Shown here: positions 49,722 through 61,686 of the stretch, piece after piece
Layout: each line of letters starts with the position of its first letter
Position numbering within the stretch: the first letter of the stretch is position 1
Source of the DNA: Fomitopsis serialis
Lineage: Eukaryota > Basidiomycota > Agaricomycetes > Polyporales > Fomitopsidaceae
DNA: 64,000 nucleotides
NCBI RefSeq assembly: GCF_022376445.1
Contig: NW_025954961.1
Coordinates: 1,054,001-1,118,000 of the forward strand
Direction of reading: 5' to 3'
The notes under the pieces: model-generated
What the model was told of the DNA's origin: nothing
The model's database searches: none
Seen by the model: only the letters and a program-made list of their open reading frames with translations
Position numbers and translations under genes: made by a program

Positions 49722-50255
49722 TCACTGTGGGTGGGCCCTGAAACTCGCATATGAACGCTCCATTTGCTACTCTGGTATGTGGGATTCTGAACATTGTTGC
49801 TCTGGTGTCTGCTCCCAATTCTGTTGTCGTGCGCGAGTACTCTGGACATCTCTTGCAATCATCTCGATGTAGCATACTACACCACTGTGTCACGGTCGCT
49901 CTGTAAGAATAACGACGATGTATTCAATTAACTTCGCTGCAGAGTCTGCGTCACCAGTAGCACTTCCACAATGTGAGAATGGCGAAGACGATATGTTCCT
50001 CTGTGCAAGATTCCGCTCCGATATACTTGTGCGGAGTCGATGTCAGGCAGAACGAGAGGGCCTCATCCGATCACGGTGCGACAGTGAGCGGCGTGATCGA
50101 AGCAGTGTGCCACGACAATACGGGCGCTTCGACAAACGCAGCTTCAGACGCGTCGACCGACTCGACGTCCACCCGGGCCTCACAAGCCTCACAGATACTA
50201 CCTATTTGCGCTTTCCGGTCCACACCCTCGGTGTTGAAGACGCCTGTAGCCAGAC
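49722..50255. other. Intergenic, Pch2 3' side and YIPF upstream
   Basis: No gene recognised. A plus-strand open frame from 49918 runs into the YIPF first exon but lacks motifs. Confidence 0.4.
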
Positions 50256-51480
50256 ATGGCGTACGTCTCGATCGAAGCTGACGAGGTGAGCAACACCCGG
50301 CCAGTGCTCCTTAACTATCCTCATGTTATTGACGGCTAGCCTCGCTCGTAGCGTATGGAAGAGGGACCTGAGGGTCTCCAATTTCAATGTACGTCACAAT
50401 GCGTATTGGCGATGCTGGATATAACGAACTAAATGCGTGGATTCTGGATAGCATTCCTAGGTTCCGACCCTCGAGCAGGGAATGAGGGTGCAACGGGAGG
50501 AAGCACTTCAAGAGGTACGTCGACACACCCCACGAACCCGTGCATTTATCATGTTTTAGGACTTGAAGCTGAACATTCAATTGGACTTCTGTGCAGGGTA
50601 CAGACAAGACTCCGGAGGGAGCAAGTTCTGGACCTTTGAGTACTTCCAGCCATACTTTGACGTTGACACCAAGACCGTACGTGCCGCATGCATCAGACCG
50701 TGCAGCACGCATCTAACTGATGCATTCAATTCATTCCGCAGGTTCTACAACGCTGCTACATGACCATGTTCCCTCCCTCCGCAACCTCATACCAAGGCGC
50801 CTACCTCTCCCCCGCCGCTGACCTCTACGGGCCCTTCTGGACGCTCACCACCCTCATCTTCGCGCTCTTCGTCTGCTCCTCCCTCTCCTCCGCCATCGCC
50901 TCATGGCTCTCGAACCCCGCTGCGGCGACGCACATCGTCTACGACTTCTCGCTCATCTTCACGGCCACGTCCCTCGTGTACGCGTACGGCCTGCTCCTGC
51001 CCGTGCTCCTCTGGTTCGGGCTGCGGTACTTGGGCGTAGGCGAGTGGAGCGTCGTGGACGCGGTAGCAATTTGGGGTATGGCCAGTTTGTGTGGATACCC
51101 GTCGCGGTGAGTGCCAGAGTTCAATTGTATCAGTGGTGTCCTCTGAGCTGTCCTTGGCTAGCTACTATGCGTCATACCATAGCCGTCGTTCGGTGGGCCG
51201 TCGTCGGACTTGGTGCGCTCCTTTCCGGATACTTCCTGATGGCCAACGTCTACCCCATTCTCGCCTCGGTACGCGCATTATCACGTTCGCTTCACGTCTG
51301 CTTGCACTAATGTGGCATCCTTCTTTACAGGCCGACACGAAATCCGTAAGACTCATCGTCATATTCCTAGCGTTGTTGCACGCTGGCCTCGCTCTGAGCT
51401 TCAAGATCATGTTCTTCAGCTACTACGCGCTGAAGGACATTGGGCCAGCGGATCCAACGGCGGGCGGGACCATCCCCTGA
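50256..51480 (+). CDS. Yip1-domain Golgi membrane protein, YIPF1/2-like
   Basis: This five-helix membrane protein of the Golgi or ER-Golgi belongs to the Yip1 family, which interacts with Rab GTPases. Seven exons: MAYVSIEADE, EEGPEGLQFQSFLGSDPR, the signature FWTFEYFQPYFDVDTKTVLQ, RCYMTMFPPSATSYQGAYLS, PDLYGPFW-type block, then helices WTLTTLIFALFVCSSL, DFSLIFTATSLVYAYGLLLP, WGYGQFVWIPVALLCVIP, VVGLGALLSGYFLMANVYPI and VIFLALLHAGLALSFKIMFF, ending GGTIP and TGA. The order matches YIPF1/2. Two bases are missing near 51076 (a G run) and near 51180; adding both gives a coding length of 834, divisible by three. The introns are canonical; the first exon is only 30 nt. Confidence 0.85.
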
Positions 51481-51675
51481 AGCATGAACCTGCGGCATGT
51501 ACTGTACTCGCGTCGAAGAGCAACCCGTCTTGGAAAAGTAGCACTCCTAATTTATGTTATCACTCCGCCCTTACGCATATGCACAGCCACTCGTCGTTGC
51601 CGGCGTAAGTGTTCAGTGGAATGCATCGTGGAGGCAACGCCTCTGGGATCATGCGCAATACCATCGAGGTAAAAC

Positions 51676-52970
51676 TCAGAGCACGCGCCTACGAAGGAAG
51701 CGGTAGTACGCAATGCCAGCCAAAATGCCTCCAATGTGTCCAGCGGCGTCCGTGCCATTGCGCTGTGAGGCAGTTAGCATCAGCGTCGTTCGGTAGAGAT
51801 GACGTGCTCGCCTTGTCCGTCATGGCGCTGTAGCCGTCCCAGAGGAAGATGCCCGTCACGAAGGCCCACGCGGGTAGCGGGATAATGGCGAACAGGAGGA
51901 TCTGTGATCGGGGTGCGACGCACGCGTAGAAAGACACGATAGAGTAGATCGCACCTGTCGTAGACAAGGTGAGATCGCTGTGGGGGACCGAAGGACGAGA
52001 GAAGACTGACCGCTGGCTCCGTGCGATTGGTAGTTTTCACGGGTCTTCCGGGCGACGTTGTGCCAGTACAGGCTGATGATGCTGGCTGCTACGCCAGCTA
52101 AAGACAAGTGTCAATACCATGCCCAAGTCGTTAATTCAGAGGAGTTCGCTCATACGTACCACCCATGTAGAAGCCCAGGAAACGTACGTTTCCCAACAGC
52201 CGAAGCACGGTGGGCGCCATGAAGTAGAACGTGAACGCGTTCACAAAGATGTGCGTTGTGTCTTCATGGGAGAAGCAGGCAGTCAGGAGCGTCCATCTAT
52301 GTGGATTCCAGATGAGCGAACGAGTATGATGAAGAAGGGGTTCGGAGACGAACATTCGGCCCGCGCTCAAGTTTTGCGCACTCACTGTGAAGTTGCGTAT
52401 CATATTGAACAGGCCACTCGGGTCGCCTGTGCTCCTCTGGGATAGTATATCAGCACACGCGATGGCGAGTGGGATCAACACCCACGTATTGGACGTGAGC
52501 CCAATTCCACATCAGGTACACGATGCCGTTCAGGCCAAGTATTCCCCACACGATGGTGAAGTTTGGCAGATCATTGAGCCACCGGAGAAAGCTTCGCCAT
52601 CCGGTTTCAGACCCTGGTGGTCGGAAGGATCCGTTGGTCTGACTGGGTGGTAGCGGACTCCTCGAGGACGCTCTGGATATTATCGCGACCTATGCGTAGC
52701 ACCTCGGACTCGACTCGAAAGAAATCGGACAATAGATGAGAGGCTTGATTTCGAGTTAGTGCTTTGCAGATTCCGCATCGTCCACAGTGTGAGATTTCGC
52801 CTCGGGAAGCTCCCCACCAGTGAACGAGTGCTAGATGTGCATGTAGAGGCGGAAGGACGCAGAGCCGAGGAAATGTTGGCTTTGAGAGATGCTCTGCCGC
52901 AAGGTCCCCACATACCCACAGTAGATACCCTCGAGACCGAGAGGACCGAGAACCTTGAGTACATACTCAT
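51676..52970 (-). CDS. Rhomboid-family intramembrane serine protease, mitochondrial Pcp1-like
   Basis: This is a polytopic intramembrane protease. The resolved part reads SFLRWLNDLPNFTIVWGILG, NGIVYLMWNWAHV, then after introns WTLLTACFSHEDTTHIFVNA, FTFYFMAPTVLRLLGNVRFL, the catalytic serine motif SHGASGAIYSIVSFYACV (GxSG), LPAWAFVTGIFLWDGYSA and DAAGHIGGILAGIAYYRFLR with the catalytic His, ending RRVL and TGA 51678-51676. Ser and His together make an active protease likely; the single-exon soluble tail suggests no extra domain. The last intron (51763-51811) uses a GC donor. The 5' part (about 52620-52970) is uncertain: an Arg/Ser-rich frame starting MSMYSRFSVLSVSRV could be a mitochondrial presequence, but it joins the body only with at least one assumed indel near 52640. 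Head-to-head with TRS20. Confidence 0.75.
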
Positions 52971-53196
52971 GGCAAAGGGAGTGGTAGCTGTAGCCTGAGG
53001 AGAATACTGAAGTACTGTCGCCGGTCCGTCGCGTGTATACGGCCAATGCAGTCCCGTGACTGTGTACATCGCGCCGCAACGCGTCGCGGCGGCACCCAGC
53101 TCGCGTCCGAGTCTCGACTCTCATTCACCGAGTTCTCGACGACCGAGGCAAAGGAGCGATCCTTTCAGGTCCCCTGTTCGCAGCGGAGCAGCGACC

Positions 53197-53923
53197 ATGT
53201 CCCACCATCTATTCTTGCTCTCGCCTTCCGACACACCACTCTATAGTCTAACCCATTACTCCTCGAAGCCAGCCCAGACGACGACGACCTCCCCTCTTGC
53301 GTCAAATCTACCGAGCTGGTCCACGTCTGCCTTTGCTGGTACCTTGACTGCCCTGTCCGGAGCAACAAGCGCCACCCAGGCGCACCATGCGCAAGGCGGT
53401 ACAGTTAGGATCGGTGGTGGCCAGGACAGACATGTTATACAGATGATCGCCAACGCGAGCCTAGATGTGATCGAGGAGGTAGTGCGGAAGGATAACACGA
53501 TGTAGGTATCTGAGTTCTCTCCTCTCCCAAGGCGGTGCATCGCGAGGCTGAGCACGCTTCCTGATACATAGGTATCTGAAATCCGTGGACAAGTTCAACG
53601 AGTGGACGATCTCCGCGTTCGTCACTCCAGGAAGTGAGAAGCCCGCAGTTGCCGAGTCCTCGGGGATACTGATCGCGTCGACACAGATATGAAGTTTGTG
53701 TTGCTGCACGAAGCCCGCAACGACGACGGGATCAAGTCGTTCTTCCACGAAGTCTGGGAGCTATACGTGAAAGTGAGTCCGACGTTTCACCCGCGGTGGC
53801 AGAGGTCGTCGCTGCTCACGGACGTGCCAGACAATGCTCAATCCCTTCCACACCGCCCACACGCCGATCCGGAGTCCGGTGTTTGACGCGAAAGTGAGAG
53901 CGAGCGCGAAGAAGTACCTGTAA
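53197..53923 (+). CDS. TRS20: TRAPP complex subunit Trs20 (sedlin/TRAPPC2)
   Basis: This is a longin-fold subunit of the TRAPP tethering complexes, acting in ER-to-Golgi and endosomal traffic. Three exons (53197-53501, 53572-53772, 53831-53923). The protein begins MSHHLFLLSPSDTPLYSLTH, has an inserted Ser/Thr-rich loop, then GGGQDRHVIQMIANASLDVI, YLKSVDKFNEWTISAFVTPG, MKFVLLHEARNDDGIKSFFH, EVWELYVK and after the last intron MLNPFHTAHTPIRSPVFDAK with the basic end SAKKYL. One base is missing near 53680 between the inserted loop (SGILIAS) and MKFVLLHE; with it the coding length is 600. The loop before MKF is longer than in yeast, as is common in basidiomycetes. Confidence 0.87.
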
Positions 53924-54648
53924 ACCTAGGAGGGCCCACCACGAGGTGGGGTTCACCGCACGCTGGCTGTCAGCCACCATCAGGAGGTCAAGTGCCGGCG
54001 TCTTTGCTGGCCCTGTCCTATTGTTCTGGCCACCCATTCCTCAGAGGCCGCGGACTTGTGAGAGGCGTACATAGAGTGTATTTGTAGGCAGTCGCAGGCA
54101 GAGAGCACCAGGCAATGCAATGCAGTGCGGAGACAATTGCGACGAGCGTGGGCTGGAGCGCGGGGGCGGGGTGGCCGGGGTCCGGGGAGGGCGATAGTGA
54201 AAGGGCGGGGAGGAACTGGCGATGCTGCGTCGTCTCTCTCTCTTGCCTGCCTCTCGGTGGTCGTTTCTCCTCCTTCGTCTCGGTCTGTCTCTCTCTTCTT
54301 CATAGGATATATAACTCTCTATCGTCTTTTTATACACTCTCGCCAAAACTTCCAGCTTTCCCGCCCAAATTTCTTAATCGCCCACCCGGCACTTCACTTT
54401 GCACCCCCAGCCTCGACACCCACTCCACCGAACAGCTATCGCCCTTGAGAGAGAGATCGACGTGTCCTTCCCCTTTCCATTGTCAGCCAAGCGCATTCTC
54501 GCAACTGCACCAGGTACGCACGCTTTGGCTTGCTTTGTTGAGGACCTGATCCCCCGATCCTCTGCTGACAATGCACCCTCAGTTGTATTCTGTGACCACC
54601 TTCACTCTCGCCTTCTTCTCGCGTACCATCGCTCGCATCTCAACCACT

Positions 54649-56100
54649 ATGGCCACTGCGAACGCTCCCAACCCCCGCGCGTCTCTCCTCGCCGGTCTCC
54701 GCACGGGAGGTGTGCGCTCTGCCTCGGCGAACGTACCCCAAACTGCCGCTCCTGGCGCTTCCTCCTTCAACATACCCCGCATTGTAACACCTCAGAACGA
54801 GGGCATCTACAGCCAGGAGGAAGAAGACGAGCTCTCTAACATGATGGCACAGAACATGTACATCAGGAACAACGCCGCCCGCATTCACCAGCACCCCATG
54901 ACCGCTGCTGTGGACGGCGCCGCCAACCGGTTTGCTCAGCAGCAACACACGGGAATGATGAGCCCCGGGATGAATTACCCTATGACCCCGGGCGGGGCCC
55001 AAACCCAGTTGCAGGCTCTGCAGTTGCAAATGATGCAGATGGAGATTGCTCGATTGCAGGCGAGTCGTTGCCCTCCATCAACGATTATATCCGGTAAACC
55101 TGACTGGTTTGGGAATAGAACATCCAGGCTCAGCAGTACCAGGCTGAGCTTCTTGCGCAAGCCCAGGCTCAGGCGCAACGCCAGCGTCAAGCACAGCAGC
55201 CTATGAGGCGCACAGCGTCGGCGTTCGTTCCACCGGCCACTGCCGGCCCCGCCCAGGTTCCTTCAACCTGCACGCCGGTGGTATGGACCCGCAGATGCGC
55301 CGTACCAGCCAAGCAGACCAGCTTCGTTCCCGACTTGGCGTAGGCTCCGACGACCAAGTACCCATGACGGCTGCTTTAGGAGGCAAGTTCGGCAGTCGCG
55401 TCGTGTCCGGGCGGTACGACTCCGAGGAGGACGACTTCTCCAGCGCCAAGCTTCCTACCACCCCCAACTTCACCACTGTCATTAGCGGTGGTACACCCCT
55501 TGGCACGCCCACTCCCGGTACTCTCAACACGGCGATCCCCTCAAAGTCGGATGCCGCGGTCTCCTGGCGTCGTAACGGTGCCAACAACTCGGTTCTGGGT
55601 GGTAACCGTGCGGCCTCTTCGCCGACGGTCAGGATTACCCCTCCCCTGTTGAAGCTGGTGCCGGAATGAGGTCCCGTCCCGTCGCCCTGCAGCTGGCAGC
55701 ATCGCAGCCATTCCCTGGCACTGTGGTCATTGACACCTCCGACAGTGCTGACGCCGATGATTCTTCGTCTGCGTCGTCCAAGTCTAACTCCTCCCCGAGT
55801 ACCCCCCACTCGGCCTCCTCTGCCGACGTTCCTCCCCTTTCCCCTCGTGAGGATGCTGTCAAGAAGCTCTACGAGGGTCTCGGCATTGGCCGTCCCATCC
55901 CCACCATTACCGTTGCTGAGCCGCAGGACACGCCGATAATGGCACCAAAAGTGGTATGCATCCCCCTGCGGCAGCCGCGCGGTCCCCCGTCGAACAACGA
56001 CGAGCTCAAGCCCAAGAACTTCGCTACCCGGAGCAGACGCAAGGCCCTCGGCGCCCTCATGGACGCCCGCGAGCGACGCGAGCTGGTTGAAGCCTTCTGA
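54649..56100 (+). CDS. Agaricomycete-conserved protein of unknown function
   Basis: The start MATANAPNPRASLLAGLRTG and a Gln/Met-rich middle (TQLQALQLQMMQMEIARLQ, YQAELLAQAQAQAQRQRQAQ) precede MDPQMRRTSQADQLRSRLG, VPMTAALGGKFGSRVVSGRY, TPNFTTVISGGTPLG, KSDAAVSWRRNGANNSVLGG, a Ser/acid-rich stretch, LSPREDAVKKLYEGLGIGRP and the end LKPKNFATRSRRKALGALMD. I recall this architecture as widespread in mushroom-forming fungi without an assigned role; the Gln-rich segment suggests a regulatory or RNA-associated protein (inference). The only intron in the coding part (55060-55118) begins with GC. Two bases are missing near 55262 and 55665, each joining conserved blocks. Stop TGA 56098-56100. The pyrimidine-rich leader probably contains a 5' UTR intron ending near 54583. 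Confidence 0.75.
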
Positions 56101-56822
56101 TCCTCCGCCACCAGCTGGCGTTCAGGTGATGTACGATTAGTCTCGACGACAAATACCAGCCTTTCCTTTCCGCTAGGCCATCCGTAGCTCAACTCCTTTC
56201 TCGCCGCGTCGTAACTGCCTTATATTATTTACGTGCGTATCCTGGCTTGGACACTTGTGCTCGTACAGATACACCGTATCTATCCTTTCTTTCAGCACTT
56301 CATCTGTCTCTCTCTTCCCTCTCTGCACCATCGCCACTTTCATACCTCTCCTGTATTCAGGGAGCTGGCGGTGGTGGGGTTTGTCACTTGTGTGGATAAG
56401 TTCGAGTGGGGTGCACACTTGTTGCATCGCGATTGTGTCGGGACAGCGCAGGGAAGCAGCGCTTCCCCGGGTCGGGAATCTCCAAGAATGTCCATCGAGA
56501 CGGGTCACTCGCATATTGTTGTAGGAGGCAGTTCCTCATAGGGAGATATCACGTTGCGTCTGTTTATGTACTATATCTTCATGCAATACAGTCGCCTCTT
56601 CCGCGGGATACCCTGGATTGACGAACTGAGCTGAGACACAATGGAAGTGTTTCTGATCATATCCCTGGATATGAATGCGAGACATGTACATGTAGCGTAT
56701 CCTGCATTGATCGCATTGATACAATATCAACGCATCATTGGCGTTTTCATCCTGTTTCATCTGTCCATCGAACAACTTGAAAGGAGGTCACATAGCCTTC
56801 GCCTACTACACCTGACCGCCCC
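56101..56822. other. Convergent 3' region, no gene
   Basis: Untranslated sequence of two convergent genes; pyrimidine-rich stretches and short frames only. Confidence 0.45.
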
Positions 56823-58665
56823 TTACTTGCACCGTTGGCCAACAATCGCCTTGCCGTGCTCCTGCGATTTAATGAGCAACGGATGACGGACAGGTAGTAC
56901 GCATCAAGACGCACCTGCCACTCCTCCTTGCTAATCCACAATTGATGGAACGTCCCCAGACTCGCCAGGATGCTCCCACCGAGCCATGCACCGAACCGGC
57001 GCTCGGTAGGGTTGCCCGGGGCATGAATTTTTGCCTGATGATATAGCGAGGCTGTGAGACCAACGACAGATGCGACGGTGAAAACTGACGGTACGCACGT
57101 GAGGAAAGTTCCGAGACAGCTCGTTCTGGAGACGATCAACAAACCCAGCAAAGAGACTCCCGCCGCCGGTGAGGACCACGTTGCCCATGAGGACCTGTCT
57201 GATCTCAGGATCGCATGCGCTCAGGGAGCCGCTGATCAGAGCAGGGATGGTCTTGGGGAGGTTGGGGTTGGATGCCTGTTTCACGCCGGGTGAGCATCTG
57301 TTTGCGACGGAAACATGGAAGTGGAACGCACAACCAGTTGTGGTGAATGAGTGAATAGCTGTTCTCCCACGGAGTATCGTTCCGCGGCGCTGAAATAGTT
57401 GCTGTAGCCGGTGGGAAACTCGTAGTGTCGTGCCCCTCGAGCACTCGCCGCTCTGGCCATGAAATCAGCATCAGTGTCGTTGGCGTCTCAATGACACTCA
57501 CTGTTCGTTCCAGCCTTGATCCAACACACCAGCGACACTCTGAACCCATTCTTCCACTTCCCGTGCTTCTGCCCATGCTCTCCAGGTGTCCGTGGTGCCT
57601 GCTATTCGATCTTGCCGCAGCTCGAACTTCGGGGGCAAAGCAGGATCTATGGACTACAGAGACGCATTATTTAGGGTCACGCAGCGTGAAGAAAGATCCA
57701 CACCTGTCTGCTGGAAATCAACTGTTGTGGCCACAGCTCAATGCCGGGGCGCCTGCTGGTTGGAGTCGTCAGAAGGTGTCGGGCGTGCGCTTGTACAAGT
57801 TGGGGAAGAGCGGAATGCGCGAGGCCTAAATGACAGAGTCAGTACATGTGCGCATACCGGATTACAAGAGCATACCTCTTCGCAGCACAAAGCCGTCAAT
57901 GACGGGTGTGACGCTGGCGTCAGAGCTGCCGATGTCAATAACGTATGCCGAGCCCTTGCCTGCTGCGAAGCTTCATGGCATTAGTCCAACAATCATACGA
58001 GACAACTTTGATATGAATAACGTACGCGTTTAGGACACTCGTGTTCGATATGTAGAAGGCCGGTACGTTGAACTCCTCGAACATGATCTCCGCCATGCGT
58101 TCTCGATTTGCAGCGGTGTTCCATGCCGGTTCGGTCACGAGTATAGGATGTTCTGACGGGTCACAGTGCATGACGTCTCTCAGTGCATGCTCAATAAGTG
58201 GAGGTATGGGATCGAAGTTTGTGACTGCAGAGCAACAAGGCCATATTAGTTTCCGCATAGCACGCTCGCTTGAAAGAGACGTACTTATCCCGTTCTGCAC
58301 AGGGTTGGCTATTTGCATGCCCTCCCTCCACATGGACGGCCCATTCTGGCCAATGTATAGCTTCACCTTCGGATTTGACTTCTCGGGCTTAGGCGCAGCG
58401 TCGCCGTTTGTTGCGGTGTCCCCCTCTGCCATAGTCACGTCCCCATCGCCGCTGCCTTCACCATACTGCTGTTGTTCTTGCGGAAGCTCAATAAACCCAT
58501 ATGATGTCGGGATGATAGCCTTGGGCGTGTCATCTCCCGCGTACCCCGCACGAAGAGATGACGTCCCAATGTCTACGACCAAAGCCGAGACTTCGTCTGT
58601 GTAGCTCTATGAGTACAGTGGAAGCCGTTCAATAGAAACAGCCTACCTCCCCCGTAATTTACCAT
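56823..58665 (-). CDS. ARP4: Actin-related protein 4 (INO80/SWR1/NuA4 subunit)
   Basis: This nuclear actin-related protein is shared by the INO80 and SWR1 remodellers and the NuA4 acetyltransferase. About ten exons join without a frame break: [26 protein letters not shown] with the phosphate-1 loop, [13 protein letters not shown], an acidic Gly/Glu insert, [94 protein letters not shown] (phosphate-2), [91 protein letters not shown] and the end [12 protein letters not shown] with TAA 56825-56823. This C-terminus is diagnostic of Arp4. All splice sites are canonical. Head-to-head with ERB1. Confidence 0.93.
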
Positions 58666-58908
58666 TTTCGCCGAATGCCTGACGGTAGTTCTGCAGCCCA
58701 GCGAAGAGGAAGCGCGAGCGGACGCGTCGAAGGCGAAAGGCAACTCGCGTCTATGATCGCTCTGCCCGATCGGATCTCCTCGCGTCCACGTGCACGAAAT
58801 TTCGCTCATTCGCAGATCGAGCCGGGGCAGCGAAGTACCAGGGCTCTCACTCCCTACATCGCTTGGCCGCTACCCTTCGCACCTCGTAACTTATCTCTAT
58901 CACTCAAA
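58666..58908. promoter_or_regulatory. Shared ARP4/ERB1 divergent promoter region
   Basis: Only 243 bp between the two divergent starts; both core promoters and leaders lie here. The ERB1 leader side is pyrimidine-rich (CTTATCTCTATCACTC before the ATG). No TATA box found. Confidence 0.5.
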
Positions 58909-61686
58909 ATGGGAGCTGCTGAAATAATCAAGAAGACCAAAAAGCGCAAGGCCGCCGAGGAGGCCCTAGCACCTGCACCCTTCCCCGTAGATGTCGGTCT
59001 GGACATGCACAGTGAAGACGAGGGTGGGATGAGGCCGAAGAGGATGGCGAGGATGATGGCGAAGCGGACGAGTTTCCTGAGATTGATACGCGCAGTGATA
59101 GTGAAGGCGAGGACGAGGACGGAAGTGCGGATGAAGAGGACGAAGAGGACGAAGATGAAGATGAAGACGAGGAATCCGAGGTGGACACAGAAGATGACGA
59201 CCTCCGGATATACCCCAAACCAAAGACCGTCATCTCGGACATCACTGGTCACCCAAAACGCGTCTACCCAGAGATCGAGGCCGACTACGACTCAGATTCG
59301 TCTACAGAAGACGTATGGATGCTTCTGTTATATGTGAGGGCCGTGCTGACCACTTCAACTCGTGCTTGTGCCTAGACACCTAACCGCGTCGGTAACATAC
59401 CAATGCATTGGTATGACGATCTACCCCATGTAGGCTACGATATTAACGGCAAGAAGGTCCTACGCCCTGCGCGGGGAGACGAGCTAGACAAGTTCCTCGA
59501 GACAGTTGAGGACCCGACTGCATGGTATGTCACTGATTTTCATTCATGCTGATGGTGGACTTCTAATGCACCTGCAGGACATCCGCGTTCGACAAGAACA
59601 CCCAAATGGACAAGCCTCTATCAGAGGAGGAGCTGGACCTCATCCGGAGGTTGCAGGAGAACGAGAATCCTGATGCTGGCTACAATCCGTACGAACCTAC
59701 GGTTGAGTGGTTCACTGGCAAAGGCAAGGAAGAGGTCATGCCTCTCTCAGGCGCACCCGAACCCAAGCGGAGATGGGTGCCCAGTAAGTGGGAGAAGCAG
59801 AAGGTCAGTCGAGCGATTGCATTGCATAGCATGTACACTCAATACGCGAAACATAGGTCATGAAAATCGTTCGCGCGATCCGCTCAGGCCGGATAGTCCC
59901 TAACAAGCCCAAAAATGCCTCTGCCCAGCCACAGTACTACGCTATCTGGAACGATGAGCCGTCCAACGTCCCCGCACCCCTTCCCGCGCCCAAACCCCGC
60001 CTTCCCACCCACGCCGAGTCCTACAACCCGCCAGAAGAGTACCTGCCCACTGAGGAGGAGCGCAAGCAATGGGAGGAAACCGACAAGGAGGACCGTGAGC
60101 GCGACTTCCTGCCACAAAAATACGGTGCACTGCGCCTGGTGCCCGCGTACGACCAGTTCATCCAGCAGCGCTTCGGCCGCAGCTGGACCTCTACCTCGCG
60201 CCGCGCGTGCAGCGCGTGAAGCTCCAGATTGATCCGAACAGCCTTATCCCGAAGCTTCCGAGTCCAAACAGCCTGAAGCCCTTCCCGGTGTACAAGTCAC
60301 TGCAGGTCTCGCATGACAAGCATCGTGTGAGGGCACTCTCCGTCAGCCCTGACGGTGCATGGGCCGTTAGCGGTGATGAGAACGGCAATGTGGGCCTGTG
60401 GGAAGTGATGGTCGGAAAGGAGGTGAAGACATGGAAGTTCCAGGGTAAGGTTGGTGCGGTCGAATGGTGCCCGCGGACGGACATCAGCTTCTTCGTGGTG
60501 GGAATGTGAGTGTGCTGCACTCGTACGACAGTGCGGACGTTGGCTGACTTGTTCGTTTGCACGCGCAGAGAAGAACATGTTCACTTCATTATTCCGCCGA
60601 ACCTTCCTACCCCTGTGTTAGCTGCTACGCAGGCTTTGCTAGCCCCAGCCACTTTGCCCCCGGCCCCAGCGACACCATCGCCTGTGAAATGGGTCTCGAC
60701 CGCAGCCGCTGCATCGTCGTCAGACTCGCCCATCCTGACGCTCAACTTACCTTCGTCGTCAGGCCTGCCAAAGCAAATAGTCTGGCATCGTAAAGGCGAC
60801 TACCTCTCGACAGTCTGTACGTAACCAGATAACATGCTGCCCTCTCGTTATTCCGCTGACACGTTGACGTTACCAGCAAGCGGCGAGGGCCAGGGCGGGG
60901 TCTGGATCCACCAAATCTCACGCAGGCATTCGCAGGCACCGTTCAGAAAGGTCAAAGGCACCATCCAGCTGGTCCTCTTCCACCCCACCAAGCCTCATTT
61001 CTTTGTCGCCGTGCGTCTCCGTCTCTATCTCGAACCTCCCCGTGTTCTTCGGGCTGACGTCCGTCGCTTTTCTGGAAAACAGACGCAGCGCTACGTGCGG
61101 TTGTACAATCTCGCGGAACAGAAGCTGCTGAAGACCCTGACGCCAGGTATCAGATGGATTGCGTGCATGGACGTGCACCCGTCGGGCGACCACCTCATTG
61201 TAGGCGGCTACGACCGGAAGCTCTGCTGGTTCGACCTCGAGCTCAGCGACAAGCCGTACAAAATTCTCAGGTGAGTCGCAACGCCGCCACACGCCGCCTT
61301 TCATCTCCGTCCCCCGCCCTTGATTGGCCGCCACACAGTGCCCGCCGCTTCCCCCTCGTGCCGCGTACAGTGCAATGGAAGGATCGCTGACGTTGACGTG
61401 TTTTACTCTCCCTCGTATCCAGGTACCACGCGCGCGCGCTTCGCTCCGTGCACTTTCACCCGACGTACCCGCTGTTCGCTTCCTCGTCCGACGACGGCTC
61501 GATCAGATCTTCCACGCGCGTGTATACAACGACCTCATGACAAACCCGCTCATCGTCCCGCTCAAGATCCTCCGCGGGCACAGCGTCGCGGAGGGACTGG
61601 GCGTCCTGCAGGTGCGCTGGTGCCCGAAGCAGCCGTGGCTGGTGAGCGCGGGCGCGGATGGGGAGGTCGCAGTGTGGTGCAGTTAG
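58909..61686 (+). CDS. ERB1: Ribosome biogenesis protein Erb1/BOP1
   Basis: This nucleolar WD40 protein of the PeBoW complex (with Nop7 and Ytm1) is needed for 27S pre-rRNA processing of the 60S subunit. A basic start ([18 protein letters not shown]) and a long Asp/Glu tract precede the BOP1 N-terminal domain: [129 protein letters not shown] repeats follow ([118 protein letters not shown]) to VWCS and TAG. Three bases are missing near 59028 (start of the acidic tract), 60184 and 61504. Introns canonical. Confidence 0.9.

Noticed and set aside
57650..57740. A missing base at the ARP4 splice junction after SSRQ
   Set aside because: An acceptor a few bases upstream (TCTGTAG) joins in phase and gives [11 protein letters not shown], so no indel is required.
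58854..59252. Minus-strand frame of hydrophobic and Ser-rich residues
   Set aside because: Antisense of the Asp/Glu tract of ERB1.
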